44,808 nt of DNA, from positions 1-44,808 of the forward strand of contig CAJXVJ010000004.1 in NCBI GenBank assembly GCA_913061105.1. Reading direction: 5' to 3'. Both the position numbers and the translations under genes were made by a program. The stretch's first letter is position 1. Every line of letters begins with the position of its first letter. Below the pieces are notes generated by a model. The model ran no database searches, had not been told where the DNA came from, and was given only the letters and a program-made list of their open reading frames with translations. Below, one piece after another: positions 17,588 to 25,946 of this stretch. This DNA is from an uncultured Alcanivoracaceae bacterium (GTDB lineage: Bacteria > Pseudomonadota > Gammaproteobacteria > Xanthomonadales > Marinicellaceae).

Positions 17588-18682
17588 TTATCGGGCTTTA
17601 AAATATGCATTTTCTGAAATATCTAGCCAGTCTTTTGATTGTTCAGCAAATGATTTATAGGATTGAAAAATGCGATTGCCAATTTCTGAACTGTCCCCTA
17701 ATTCATTAAGTACATCATTTGCATGTCGTTTAAATTCTTCAAGTACAGCTGTTGGATATTGACGCAATTGAACATTGTGCTCGTTAATAAGCGTTTCTAG
17801 CGCATTATTGTTTTTTGCAGTAAAATTAGAAAGCATGTTCTGATTTGAAGCCATACAAGCAATTTTTACAATTTGTTTTAAATCATCAGGCAAGTTATCA
17901 TAAGCCTCTTTATTAATAGTGGCCTCAAGACAGGCTGTGGGCTCATGCCAACCAGGATAATAATAGTATTTTGCCGCTTGATAAAAACCAAATGCCAAGT
18001 CATTGTATGGACCAACCCATTCTGTGGCATCAATATTGCCAGTTTGTAATGATGTAAATACTTCAGATCCGGGTAATAATTTTGGAGAACCTCCAGCCCG
18101 TTTTAAAACATCTCCACCTAAGCCGGGAATCCGCATAACCAACCCTTGGATATCTTCGAGTGTGTTGATTTCTTTATTAAACCACCCACCCATTTGCACC
18201 CCTGTTTGGCCAGCAGGGAAGGGCACAAGATTGTGTTTCTGGTACAATTCTGTCCATAATTCCAACCCTCCACCATGGTATAACCAGGCATTCATTTCTT
18301 GAGCGTTCATTCCAAATGGAATCGCTCCAAAAAATTGTGCTTCAGGGACTTTGCCTTTCCAATAATAACTGGCTGCATGACCCATCTCTGCGGTACCATT
18401 AGAAACAGCATCAAATACTTCAAGAGCTGGGACCAATTCCCCACCACCATAAACAGTGATATTGATCCTACCACCGCTCATTTCATTAATGGTTTTTGCT
18501 AAAAAATTAGCACCAGTGCCAAGGGCTGGAAAGTTTTTAGGCCAGGCTGTGACCATCTTCCATTCAAATGATTGGTTTTGTTCTTGTGTGTCTGAACATT
18601 CTTGTTGTTTAGGTTTACAAGCAACTAGACCACCTGTAAGAGTAGTAGCCCCAATGGCTTTAATTAGGTTTCTTCTTTTCAT
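17588..18682 (-). CDS. TRAP transporter solute-binding lipoprotein (DctP family, TakP-like)
   Basis: Periplasmic binding protein of a TRAP-type secondary transporter, 364 residues. The N-terminus MKRRNLIKAIGA looks like a twin-arginine signal (RRNLIK) and is followed by lipobox LVAC (Cys22), so it may be exported folded and lipid-anchored. The mature part has WKMVTAWPKNFP, GGELVPALEVFDAV and EMGHAASYYWKGK, which closely match 2-oxoacid-binding TakP-like proteins as I recall them, and the substrate-arginine motif VMRIPGLGG. No DctQ or DctM membrane genes are nearby, so the permease must be encoded elsewhere. It starts one base past the stop of the upstream-transcribed DUF4124 gene, with glnE downstream in the same direction. 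Confidence 0.88.
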   Translation of the reverse strand: MKRRNLIKAIGATTLTGGLVACKPKQQECSDTQEQNQSFEWKMVTAWPKNFPALGTGANFLAKTINEMSGGRINITVYGGGELVPALEVFDAVSNGTAEMGHAASYYWKGKVPEAQFFGAIPFGMNAQEMNAWLYHGGGLELWTELYQKHNLVPFPAGQTGVQMGGWFNKEINTLEDIQGLVMRIPGLGGDVLKRAGGSPKLLPGSEVFTSLQTGNIDATEWVGPYNDLAFGFYQAAKYYYYPGWHEPTACLEATINKEAYDNLPDDLKQIVKIACMASNQNMLSNFTAKNNNALETLINEHNVQLRQYPTAVLEEFKRHANDVLNELGDSSEIGNRIFQSYKSFAEQSKDWLDISENAYFKAR

Positions 18683-18683
18683 G

Positions 18684-19136
18684 TTATTTGCACAACGTCC
18701 TAATGGCTTTATTGACCTCTTTTAATTTATTGGTTATTTCTGATTTGTCCATTTTTATGTATTCACCCGTGGCTGGATTTTTCTTTTTTACAGAAAAGGA
18801 TTTTTCTAAAGTGACTTTGTTCTTTTTTGCAATGATGCAGTTTTCTCTGTCTTGGATTTCTTTGACGCGTTGTTGTTCTGATCGGTTGTACTCAATCGCG
18901 GCTTTTTGTTCTGCCGTCAGTTCTTCATTTGGTATTTCGGCTTTGGTCTCGTCTTGTGCTACATTAATTTTTGTGGATTTACTGTTATAAACTTTGACTT
19001 CATCAGTTTCAATATTCTTAGGTTTTTTTTCTGTGTAATGGGTGTTGCCATTTTCATCAGTCCATTTATAATATTTTTCCTTGGCATCTGCTTGCATGGA
19101 GCAAAAAAGTGCGGTAATTATTATTAAATATTTCAT
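18684..19136 (-). CDS. DUF4124 periplasmic protein
   Basis: A 150-residue exported protein. The signal peptide ends at about residue 18 (MQADA), followed at once by the DUF4124 hallmark YYKWTDENGNTHYTEKKP. The rest is charged and probably coiled-coil (about 75-100, AEQKAAIEYNRSEQQRVKEI), with cysteines at about 100 and 149 that could form a disulfide. DUF4124 proteins are widespread in gamma- and betaproteobacteria with no settled function. Its TAA stop lies one base before the ATG of the TRAP binding protein, so the two are probably co-transcribed. Confidence 0.8.
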   Translation of the reverse strand: MKYLIIITALFCSMQADAKEKYYKWTDENGNTHYTEKKPKNIETDEVKVYNSKSTKINVAQDETKAEIPNEELTAEQKAAIEYNRSEQQRVKEIQDRENCIIAKKNKVTLEKSFSVKKKNPATGEYIKMDKSEITNKLKEVNKAIRTLCK

Positions 19137-19168
19137 ATTGGTTCTCTATTTTAGGTCTGTGGTGTTAT

Positions 19169-19189
19169 TTATAGCATAATTTGCTATAA
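19169..19189. other. Inverted repeat between ywbE and the DUF4124 gene
   Basis: TTATAGCA at 19169-19176 and TGCTATAA at 19182-19189 with a five-base loop. On the minus strand this includes a -10-like TATAAA 35 to 40 bases before the DUF4124 start. It may be part of that gene's promoter or a protein-binding palindrome. It is not followed by a T run, so a terminator is less likely. Confidence 0.3.
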
Positions 19190-19200
19190 AATGCCCATAA

Positions 19201-19395
19201 TCAGGCTTGAATCTGTTTAACTCTTCCAACAATACCTGACTCTAGCCGGACTTTGATTCCATGTGGATGTGTGGCTGAATTGGTTAAGATGTCACTGACA
19301 ACTCCCTCAGTTAATTCGCCACTGCGCTGGTGGTGTTTTTGCACTATTGATACTTTAGATCCTTTCTTGATGTTCTTTCTGTTATTACCATTCAT
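19201..19395 (-). CDS. ywbE: YwbE family protein
   Basis: A 64-residue basic protein matching the YwbE (DUF2196) family in length and sequence: an N-terminal KKGSKVSIVQKHHQRSGELTE-like block (read in two parts: KKGSKVSIVQK, QRSGELTEG), then GVVSDILTNSATHPHGIKV and RLESGIVGRVK. The fold is likely a small beta barrel of KOW/SH3 kind that may bind nucleic acid; no function is established to my knowledge. Its ATG overlaps the alaA stop (ATGA), so it is translated from the alaA message. Confidence 0.85.
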   Translation of the reverse strand: MNGNNRKNIKKGSKVSIVQKHHQRSGELTEGVVSDILTNSATHPHGIKVRLESGIVGRVKQIQA

Positions 19396-20609
19396 TTACT
19401 ATTCTCTTGTTTGTAATTGTCAAAAAATTCTTCCATACGGGTGATGGCTTGATCTAAAATTTCTATATGGGGCAAATACACCAATCGAAAATGGTCTGGT
19501 TTTGGCCAGTTAAAACCAGTTCCATGAACCAATAAAATGTGTTGTTGTTTAAGTAAATCAAGTATCATCAACTCATCATCAGTAATGTTAAAACGCTGAA
19601 TATCAACTTTGATGAAATTATACAATGCCCCTTTAGGTTTGGTGGTGGACAATCCAGGAATATTGTTAATGCGTTCATGTGTTAATAACCTTTGTTGATT
19701 TAGTCTACCGTTTACGTCGGTTAATTCATATATGCTTTGAAAACCACCAAGAGCAGTTTGGATGGCATATTGGCTCGGGACATTGGCACATAATCGCATC
19801 GATGCAATCATTTCTAACCCTTGAATATATCCACTTGCGTGAAAGGTTTTACCACTGATAACCATCCAACCAGTTCGGTAGCCGGCAGATCTGTATGTTT
19901 TTGAAAGCCCATTAAAAGTCACAAACATTAAATCATTTGCTAGAGAAGCAATGGAAGTAAATTTTTTCTCATCATATAGAATCTTGTCATAAATTTCATC
20001 ACTATAAACGATTAAATTGTGTGTTCTGGCTAGTTCAATGATATCTAATAACGTTTGTTTGGTATAAACCGCTCCAGTTGGATTATTGGGATTAATAATA
20101 ACAATGCCTTTTGTATTTTTGTTTAGTTTGGATTTAATGTCTTCAATATCAGGGGCCCAATCCTTGTCTTCATTACATAAATAATGAACCGCTGTACCAC
20201 CTGATAGATTGACTGCAGCTGTCCACAATGGATAATCTGGTGCAGGAATTAAAATTTCATCCCCATTATTCAATAAGGCTTGCATTGACATGAGTATTAA
20301 TTCACTCACACCATTGCCAATGAATATGTTTTCAAACTCGAGTCCTGAAAAGCTTTGTTGATAATGTTGATAAATCGCTACTCTTGCTGAATATAAACCT
20401 TTTGAGTCACAGTAGGCATCTGCTTTTGGCAGATTATGAATCACATCTTTAACTATGTCATCAGGTGCATTTAATCCAAATATGCCAGGGTTGCCGATGT
20501 TTAGCTTAAGTATATTGTTGCCACTGTCTTCTAGTTTTTTTGCCGCATCAAGTACTGGGCCACGAATGTCATAACATACACCTTGAAGCTTTTTAGACTT
20601 GTTTATCAT
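19392..20609 (-). CDS. alaA: Alanine-synthesising aminotransferase AlaA
   Basis: PLP-dependent class I aminotransferase, 405 residues, the size of E. coli AlaA (YfbQ), which makes alanine from pyruvate and glutamate. Signs: KLNIGNPGIFGLNAPDDIV near the N-terminus, NPNNPTGAVY (173-182), YSDEIYDKILYD (202-213), and the PLP lysine at about 237 in NGLSKTYRSAGYRTGW; the conserved arginine that binds the substrate carboxylate is in FRLVYLP near the end. The N-terminal Y-D-I-R-G-P segment is typical of the AlaA/AlaC group. The gene overlaps ywbE downstream and is divergent from pssA, sharing a symmetrical promoter region. Confidence 0.9.
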   Translation of the reverse strand: MINKSKKLQGVCYDIRGPVLDAAKKLEDSGNNILKLNIGNPGIFGLNAPDDIVKDVIHNLPKADAYCDSKGLYSARVAIYQHYQQSFSGLEFENIFIGNGVSELILMSMQALLNNGDEILIPAPDYPLWTAAVNLSGGTAVHYLCNEDKDWAPDIEDIKSKLNKNTKGIVIINPNNPTGAVYTKQTLLDIIELARTHNLIVYSDEIYDKILYDEKKFTSIASLANDLMFVTFNGLSKTYRSAGYRTGWMVISGKTFHASGYIQGLEMIASMRLCANVPSQYAIQTALGGFQSIYELTDVNGRLNQQRLLTHERINNIPGLSTTKPKGALYNFIKVDIQRFNITDDELMILDLLKQQHILLVHGTGFNWPKPDHFRLVYLPHIEILDQAITRMEEFFDNYKQENSK

Positions 20610-20640
20610 TGAATGAAGTGATTGAATTGGATTTAAAATA

Positions 20641-20672
20641 GCATTATATCAGCCTTCTTGGTGTTATAATGC
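20641..20672. promoter_or_regulatory. Symmetrical divergent promoter, alaA/pssA
   Basis: GCATTATA (20641-20648) and TATAATGC (20665-20672) are perfect inverted repeats. Each contains a consensus -10 TATAAT: one at 20665-20670 on the plus strand for pssA, one at 20643-20648 on the minus strand for alaA. The two face away from each other, and each occupies the place where the other's -35 would be. The -35 sequences (CATTAT) are therefore poor. Initiation near 20677 would exclude the upstream TTG start for pssA. Confidence 0.5.
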
Positions 20673-20696
20673 TTGTTTAGGACAAAAATAATAAAT

Positions 20697-21479
20697 ATGA
20701 CAAAAATTTCAGAATCAGCAAAAAAAGGCATTTACTTGCTGCCGAACTTATTTACTACTGGTGCATTGTTTGCAGGGTATTATTCTATTATTGCTGGTAT
20801 AAATGGCAAATATGAAATTGCAGCCATTTCGATTTTTATAGCAGCGTTATTGGATGGTTTGGATGGCCGTGTGGCGCGTTTAACCAATACCGAAAGTGCA
20901 TTTGGTGAGCAATATGATTCATTGTCAGATTTAATTTCTTTTGGTTTAGCACCCTCTTTACTTATGTACAATTGGTCATTGCAATCATTAGTCGATATTC
21001 ACCCAATCATGGGCAAAATTGGTTGGCTAGCCGCCTTTATTTATGCGGTCAGTGGTGCATTGCGATTGGCGCGATTTAATGTACAAATTGGATCTGCTGA
21101 CAAAGCCTATTTTCAAGGTTTGCCCTCTCCAGCAGCGGCAGCACTAATTGGTGCTTTTGTTTGGGTTGCAGTTGATCATGAATTTACCGGTGAGTCATTG
21201 CGGTTTGTTGCCTTGGTTGTTACTTTGGTATCTGGTTTGTTAATGGTTTCTCGTTTCAGGTATTATTCATTTAAAACTTTACCATTTAAAGAAACAGTGC
21301 CTTTTGTCTGGATTTTATTGTTAGTGTTGATTTTCGTTTTATTGGCTTTGGCGCCTGCAAAAGTCTTATTTGTTGTGTTTTCTTTGTATACCATTTCAGG
21401 TATTTTAATGACAATGCTAAGCATAAAACAAAAACGTGCGGCCAAAAAACAACCAAAATCATCAGAAACTAAGGAATAA
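20697..21479 (+). CDS. pssA: CDP-diacylglycerol-serine O-phosphatidyltransferase
   Basis: Integral inner-membrane enzyme making phosphatidylserine from CDP-diacylglycerol and L-serine, the first step to phosphatidylethanolamine. The 260-residue protein carries the CDP-alcohol phosphotransferase signature from LLDGLDGRVARL through SAFGEQYDSLSD (DGxxAR then GxxxDxxxD, with one-residue variation), early in the chain, and about seven to eight hydrophobic segments. The family is the integral-membrane type 2 (Bacillus-like), not the peripheral E. coli enzyme. An in-frame TTG at 20673 would add eight residues, but it lies at or before the predicted transcription start, so I chose the ATG at 20697. 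The phosphatase gene follows after five bases. Confidence 0.9.
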   Translation: MTKISESAKKGIYLLPNLFTTGALFAGYYSIIAGINGKYEIAAISIFIAALLDGLDGRVARLTNTESAFGEQYDSLSDLISFGLAPSLLMYNWSLQSLVDIHPIMGKIGWLAAFIYAVSGALRLARFNVQIGSADKAYFQGLPSPAAAALIGAFVWVAVDHEFTGESLRFVALVVTLVSGLLMVSRFRYYSFKTLPFKETVPFVWILLLVLIFVLLALAPAKVLFVVFSLYTISGILMTMLSIKQKRAAKKQPKSSETKE

Positions 21480-21484
21480 TACAG

Positions 21485-23176
21485 ATGTCCCAAGAGCAAT
21501 CGTTACAAACAGTAGAAAACAATTCAGCAGGAACACTGGATCAATTAAAACTTTTGGCTGATTTGTCTCAAGCATTTGTACAAACATTGAACATCGATGA
21601 AACATTAGATTTGGCAGTAGAACAAATTGCTGGGCACATGAATGCAGAAGCTTCTTCAGTATTTCTATTTAATATAAAGAACAAGAAACTTATTTGTCGG
21701 GCCAGTTTTGGCCCAGTAGACATAAAAGGCATTGATGTCGATGTCGATAAGAGCATCGTCGGTAAAACTTTAAATTCTGGTCACTGCCAGATGATTCGTG
21801 ACGCTAAACTAGATCACAGCTATAATTGTTCAGTTGATCGATTAACTGGATTTCAAACCAAATCTGTTTTGTGTACACCTTTGATAGCTGCGGGAGAGAG
21901 CATTGGTGTTTTGCAAGTTTTAAATAAAGAAGCTGATATTTATTTTGACAGAAGAGACCGTGATATTCTGCGGGTTTTGGCTTCACCTTTGGCATTGGCA
22001 ATCAATAATGCCCGTTTAACTATTCGATTGGTTGAACAAAATCGCCTAAAAAAAGAAATTACCTTGGCACGTCGCCTTCAACGATCATTACTCCCACCAA
22101 GAAAAAAACCTCCATTTCCAGTGGTTGGAACCAATGTGCCAGCTTACGAAGTATCTGGTGATTTTTATGATTACTTTTCTTTGAGTGAAGATTGTGTTGG
22201 ATTTGTTGTTGGAGATGTTTCTGGTAAAGGACTGGATGCATCCATGTTGATGGTCAGAGCCAGCAGTTTACTCAGATGGATTGGTAAAGACAGGTTGCCG
22301 CCTTCAAAATGGTTAGAAAAAGCCAATAAAGAATTGTGTGAAAGTGCTTCACGTGGCATGTTCGTCTGTGCAGCAGCAGGTTATTTTTACCCCAAACAAG
22401 ATAAAGTAGTGTGGTCCAATGCAGGATTGCCCCCAGTGATTCATAAATGTTCAGAAAGCAATAAAGTACATACTTGGATAGCCGATGCTCCGCCACTGGG
22501 TATTGATGCTGATTTAGATTTTCCAGAAAAAGAAACCTCAATTGGTGGTGGAGGCTTGTATTTCTTTACTGATGGACTAACAGATGCCAGATTGGAAAAT
22601 GGTGAACAGTTAGGAACTGAAGGATTAATAAATTACATCAATACAGTTGAAGCAGAAAGTGCGGAAGTCAGAGTCGGAAAAATCATTACTTATGTTCGTC
22701 GCCAACAATTGGCAGATGATGCAACCATGTTATTGGTTGAGAGGCGAGATAATATACATGAACATTATTTAGATGGTATCAGTTTTCAAGCAGATCCTGT
22801 TAATTTAAAAATGGTAAGAACGAAAGTCTCTGAAATTGTTAAAGAATTAGAATTTGATGATAAGTCTGAGCAGCAATTGGTGCTATGTTTAGATGAAGCA
22901 GTGACCAATATTTATCGACATGCTTATAATAATGATGGTAGCGGAGAAATTGATTTATCATTTAAGTTACAAAATAACACATTGGTATTTTATTTGCGTG
23001 ATTACGCAGCTTTAGTATATGACAATTCAATTAAGCCAAGAGACTTGACCCAAACAAGACCTGGCGGACTGGGCATTAACATCATAGACAGTGTGATGGA
23101 TTCATGGGAATTTGCGACACCAAAAGATGGATACGGTAACCTGCTTATCATGAAAAAAGAACTCTGTCACAAGTGA
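21485..23176 (+). CDS. GAF - SpoIIE phosphatase - HATPase signalling protein
   Basis: A 563-residue cytoplasmic regulator with three domains. Residues about 33-178 form a GAF sensor domain. Residues about 190-412 are a PP2C/SpoIIE (RsbU-like) serine phosphatase with metal-binding motifs GDFYDY (225-230), GDVSGKG (243-249), FFTDGLTDA and DDATML. Residues about 425-560 are a histidine-kinase-like ATPase of the RsbW anti-sigma type, with N-box DEAVTNIYRHAY and G-box PGGLGINI. A linker coiled coil (RLVEQNRLKKEI) joins GAF and phosphatase. Having phosphatase and kinase in one chain suggests a partner-switching switch acting on a STAS-domain protein, but none is encoded in the window. It lies five bases after pssA and has an AGGA ribosome-binding sequence. 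Confidence 0.85.
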   Translation: MSQEQSLQTVENNSAGTLDQLKLLADLSQAFVQTLNIDETLDLAVEQIAGHMNAEASSVFLFNIKNKKLICRASFGPVDIKGIDVDVDKSIVGKTLNSGHCQMIRDAKLDHSYNCSVDRLTGFQTKSVLCTPLIAAGESIGVLQVLNKEADIYFDRRDRDILRVLASPLALAINNARLTIRLVEQNRLKKEITLARRLQRSLLPPRKKPPFPVVGTNVPAYEVSGDFYDYFSLSEDCVGFVVGDVSGKGLDASMLMVRASSLLRWIGKDRLPPSKWLEKANKELCESASRGMFVCAAAGYFYPKQDKVVWSNAGLPPVIHKCSESNKVHTWIADAPPLGIDADLDFPEKETSIGGGGLYFFTDGLTDARLENGEQLGTEGLINYINTVEAESAEVRVGKIITYVRRQQLADDATMLLVERRDNIHEHYLDGISFQADPVNLKMVRTKVSEIVKELEFDDKSEQQLVLCLDEAVTNIYRHAYNNDGSGEIDLSFKLQNNTLVFYLRDYAALVYDNSIKPRDLTQTRPGGLGINIIDSVMDSWEFATPKDGYGNLLIMKKELCHK

Positions 23177-23211
23177 GATTCAGATAAATTACACAATTTC
23201 ACCTGCAAAAC

Positions 23212-23239
23212 TTGTATTTATTCTAATAAAACCCATAAT
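23212..23239 (+). promoter_or_regulatory. Promoter of rnpB
   Basis: -35 TTGTAT (23212-23217), 16 bp spacer, -10 CATAAT (23234-23239). The -10 lies eight bases before the predicted 5' end of RNase P RNA at 23248. Confidence 0.5.
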
Positions 23240-23247
23240 CCGTAGCT

Positions 23248-23603
23248 GAAGTTGGCCTGACAATCGCGGTGTAATATTTTACATCGAGGAAAGTCCGGGC
23301 TCCACAGGATACAGTGCCAGATAACGTCTGGGAAGCGTGAGCTTACGGCTAGTGCAGCAGAGAGAAGACCGCCATCCCTTAATCGGGTTGGTAAGGGTGA
23401 AAGGGTGTGGTAAGAGCACACCGCATGACTGGTAACAGTTCATGGCAAGGTAAACCCCACTGGGAGCAAGACCAAATAGGAAAACAGACTTCGGTCATGC
23501 GTGTTCCGCGCAGTTTTCGGGTAGGTTGCTTGAGGCATGCAGCGATGTATTGTCCAGATGAATGATTGTCTTAAAAACAGGACCCGGCTTACTGGCTAAC
23601 TTC
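23248..23603 (+). ncRNA. rnpB: RNase P RNA, bacterial type A
   Basis: Catalytic RNA that removes 5' leaders from pre-tRNAs. Recognised by universal core blocks in order: GAGGAAAGTCCGGGCTCCAC (from about 23284), the GCAGAGAGAAGACCGCC block, GGTAAGGGTGAAAGGGTG, GGTAAGAGCACACCGC, GGTAACAG, GGTAAACCCCAC, GAGCAAGACCAAATAGG, GGGTAGGTTGCTTGAG, GATGAATGATTGTC and ACAGGACCCGGCTTAC. Helix P1 pairs GAAGTTGGCC (23248-23257) with GGCTAACTTC (23594-23603), defining both ends and a length of about 356. Helix P3 is short compared with E. coli (gene about 377). A run of six T follows at 23604-23609 and may serve for termination. It sits between the SpoIIE-type gene and relA. Confidence 0.96.
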
Positions 23604-23760
23604 TTTTTTGCATTGTCTTTTACTCCAGCACTGCGTTGCTTAAGTATTTTATAATGATTATGTATTTGATATACACTCACATTCTAAAATAAATAAGCGC
23701 CTTGTTCTGAAGAAAATAAATCGCAAAATACACTACATAAATATACAAATGCATTAAGTT

Positions 23761-25914
23761 ATGGCACAAGCAGATTTAAAAAATTGGTGGTCAGAACAAG
23801 CCTTTAATTTTCCTGATGAAAAACTGGCAATACTAGGCCGTGCCATTGATATTGCGGACAACGTTTCTTCAGAATTAATTTTGAATCAGCAATGCCAATC
23901 TAAAAATCACTTACTTGAAACCATAAAAGTCCTAACCAATTTAAAAGCAGATGACGAAGTCATTACTTCCGCATTATTGTTTCATGTTTTGAGGCAAGGC
24001 GAATCAATTAATGTAGATCAACGAAGTCAATTCTCAGAAGGCGTTTTGTTTATTTTGGATGAGATTTATAAAGTGAGCCAAATGGAGTGGATGACAAACG
24101 CACAAGCGTTAATGAATAATGGTGAATCTTTAAGGCGTTTATTATTTGCCATGATCAAAGATGTTCGATTGGTGTTGATCCTATTGGCAGATCAACTTGT
24201 AAAACTACGGGCTGCAGTAGATTGTTCTGAGGAGATTCAATTAGAGTTGGCACAATTGTCTCAAACATTACATGCGCCATTGGCCAATCGCTTGGGTGTT
24301 TGGCAAGTTAAATGGGAATTAGAAGATTTTTCTTTTAGGTATTCACAACCCAACGAGTACAAAGAAATTGCTAAATTATTGGCCGAACGCCGTGTTGATC
24401 GTGAGCAGTTTATTCAACATTCAATTCACCAATTGACAGAAAAATTATCTGAAGTACACATCAAGGCCGATATTGTAGGCAGACCCAAGCATATATATAG
24501 CATTTATAAAAAAATGCAAAAGAAAAATTTAAGTTTTGATGGTCTCTATGATATTCGAGCGATCAGAATATTAGTCGATGATTTGTCTCAGTGTTATGCG
24601 GTTTTGGGGATGGTCCATGCTTTGTGGAAGCACATCCCAAAGGAGTTTGATGATTATATAGCGATGCCAAAAGGCAACAATTATCAATCATTGCATACTG
24701 TCGTTATCGGTGAAGGTGGTAAAACACTAGAGGTGCAAATTAGAACCCATGAGATGCATGAGCACGCAGAATTAGGTGTGGCGGCTCATTGGCGTTACAA
24801 AGATGGTTCGAAACAAGATGTTGGGTATGACAATAAGGTAAATTGGATGCGCCAATTGTTGTCATCTAATGATAAAGACAGTGATGATTTATTGGCTCAG
24901 TTCGAAACCGAAACAGAAGAGGAGCGTATATATGTTTTTACTCCCGCTGGTGATGTGGTTGATTTATCTGTAAATTCTACTGTTGTTGATTTTGCTTACC
25001 ATGTTCATACAGAAGTGGGGCACAGAACTCGAGGTGCCAAGGTCAATGGCAATATAGTGCCGCTAAGCACTGTACTTGAAACTGGCGATAGGGTTGAAAT
25101 TTTAACATCTAAGATTTCAAAACCAAGCCGAGATTGGTTAAGTGAACAAGCGGGTTACCTTAATTCTGCTAAAGCCAAAGCCAAGGTTCGGCATTGGTTT
25201 AGAGAAAATGATTTTGATCAAAATGTCATTGTTGGTAAAGAAGCTCTGGATAAAGAGCTAAAGAAATTTGCATTGGAGTCTGTTGATTTAAAGGGGTTTC
25301 TTAAGAGATATAATTTACATGAGGTGGATAAATTATATGCCAGAATTGCAACTGGTGACATTTCAGTCAATCAAATATTACGTTTGGCTGAAGAACAATT
25401 AAACCCAAAAAAAGCCGAACCATTTAAATTAACCAAGACAATACCAGCTGATCAAAAACGTTCACACAATCCTTATGTTATTGAAGGCCTGGCCAATGTT
25501 ATGGCAACCCAAGCCAGTTGTTGTCATCCAGTTTTGGGTGATACCATTGGTGGTTTTATCACACGAACTCGTGGAGTTAGTGTTCACGGCATGTCGTGTG
25601 AAAATTACACACGCATGATTACTGATGAGCCAGAGAGAATTATTGCAGTCACTTGGAGAAATGATACCAGTATCAGTTTTCCTGTTGAAATTGAAATCAC
25701 GGCATATGATCGCAAAACATTTATTAAGGACTTATCAGCGGTTTTGGCAAATTTAAAAGCCAATATTGAAGCTTTAACGGCTCAACCAGATAATATTCAT
25801 GGCACCAATCACATTCAACTGACTATCCGAGTCAATGATTTTGAGCACCTTAATGTGGTATTAAGCCGTATCAGCACCATAGAGCATTTGATCTCTGTAA
25901 GGCGCATTGCTTAA
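23761..25914 (+). CDS. relA: (p)ppGpp synthetase RelA
   Basis: Ribosome-associated enzyme that makes (p)ppGpp from ATP and GTP/GDP during amino-acid starvation. Length 717 (E. coli RelA 744). Domains: degenerate hydrolase region (about 20-160) where the HD pair of SpoT is replaced by FH in ALLFHVL; synthetase domain (about 230-345) with GRPKHIYSIYKKM and the acidic EFDD (295-298) typical of monofunctional RelA rather than the RxKD of bifunctional enzymes; TGS (about 390-452); a helical region; a zinc-finger-like domain with QASCCHPVLGD; and a C-terminal ACT/RRM domain. The lost HD motif predicts no hydrolysis, so the genome should also encode SpoT. The 157-base gap after rnpB should hold its promoter; none is clear. 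Confidence 0.93.
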   Translation: MAQADLKNWWSEQAFNFPDEKLAILGRAIDIADNVSSELILNQQCQSKNHLLETIKVLTNLKADDEVITSALLFHVLRQGESINVDQRSQFSEGVLFILDEIYKVSQMEWMTNAQALMNNGESLRRLLFAMIKDVRLVLILLADQLVKLRAAVDCSEEIQLELAQLSQTLHAPLANRLGVWQVKWELEDFSFRYSQPNEYKEIAKLLAERRVDREQFIQHSIHQLTEKLSEVHIKADIVGRPKHIYSIYKKMQKKNLSFDGLYDIRAIRILVDDLSQCYAVLGMVHALWKHIPKEFDDYIAMPKGNNYQSLHTVVIGEGGKTLEVQIRTHEMHEHAELGVAAHWRYKDGSKQDVGYDNKVNWMRQLLSSNDKDSDDLLAQFETETEEERIYVFTPAGDVVDLSVNSTVVDFAYHVHTEVGHRTRGAKVNGNIVPLSTVLETGDRVEILTSKISKPSRDWLSEQAGYLNSAKAKAKVRHWFRENDFDQNVIVGKEALDKELKKFALESVDLKGFLKRYNLHEVDKLYARIATGDISVNQILRLAEEQLNPKKAEPFKLTKTIPADQKRSHNPYVIEGLANVMATQASCCHPVLGDTIGGFITRTRGVSVHGMSCENYTRMITDEPERIIAVTWRNDTSISFPVEIEITAYDRKTFIKDLSAVLANLKANIEALTAQPDNIHGTNHIQLTIRVNDFEHLNVVLSRISTIEHLISVRRIA

Positions 25915-25946
25915 TATAAGTATTTTTTTGTGCTGGGAATATTGTT

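Noticed and set aside
23218-23680. Minus-strand open frames across this stretch
   Set aside because: They lie over the RNase P RNA gene, whose conserved core explains the sequence.
23761-25914. SpoT (bifunctional synthetase/hydrolase)
   Set aside because: The HD motif is lost (ALLFHVL) and the synthetase motif is EFDD, both typical of monofunctional RelA.
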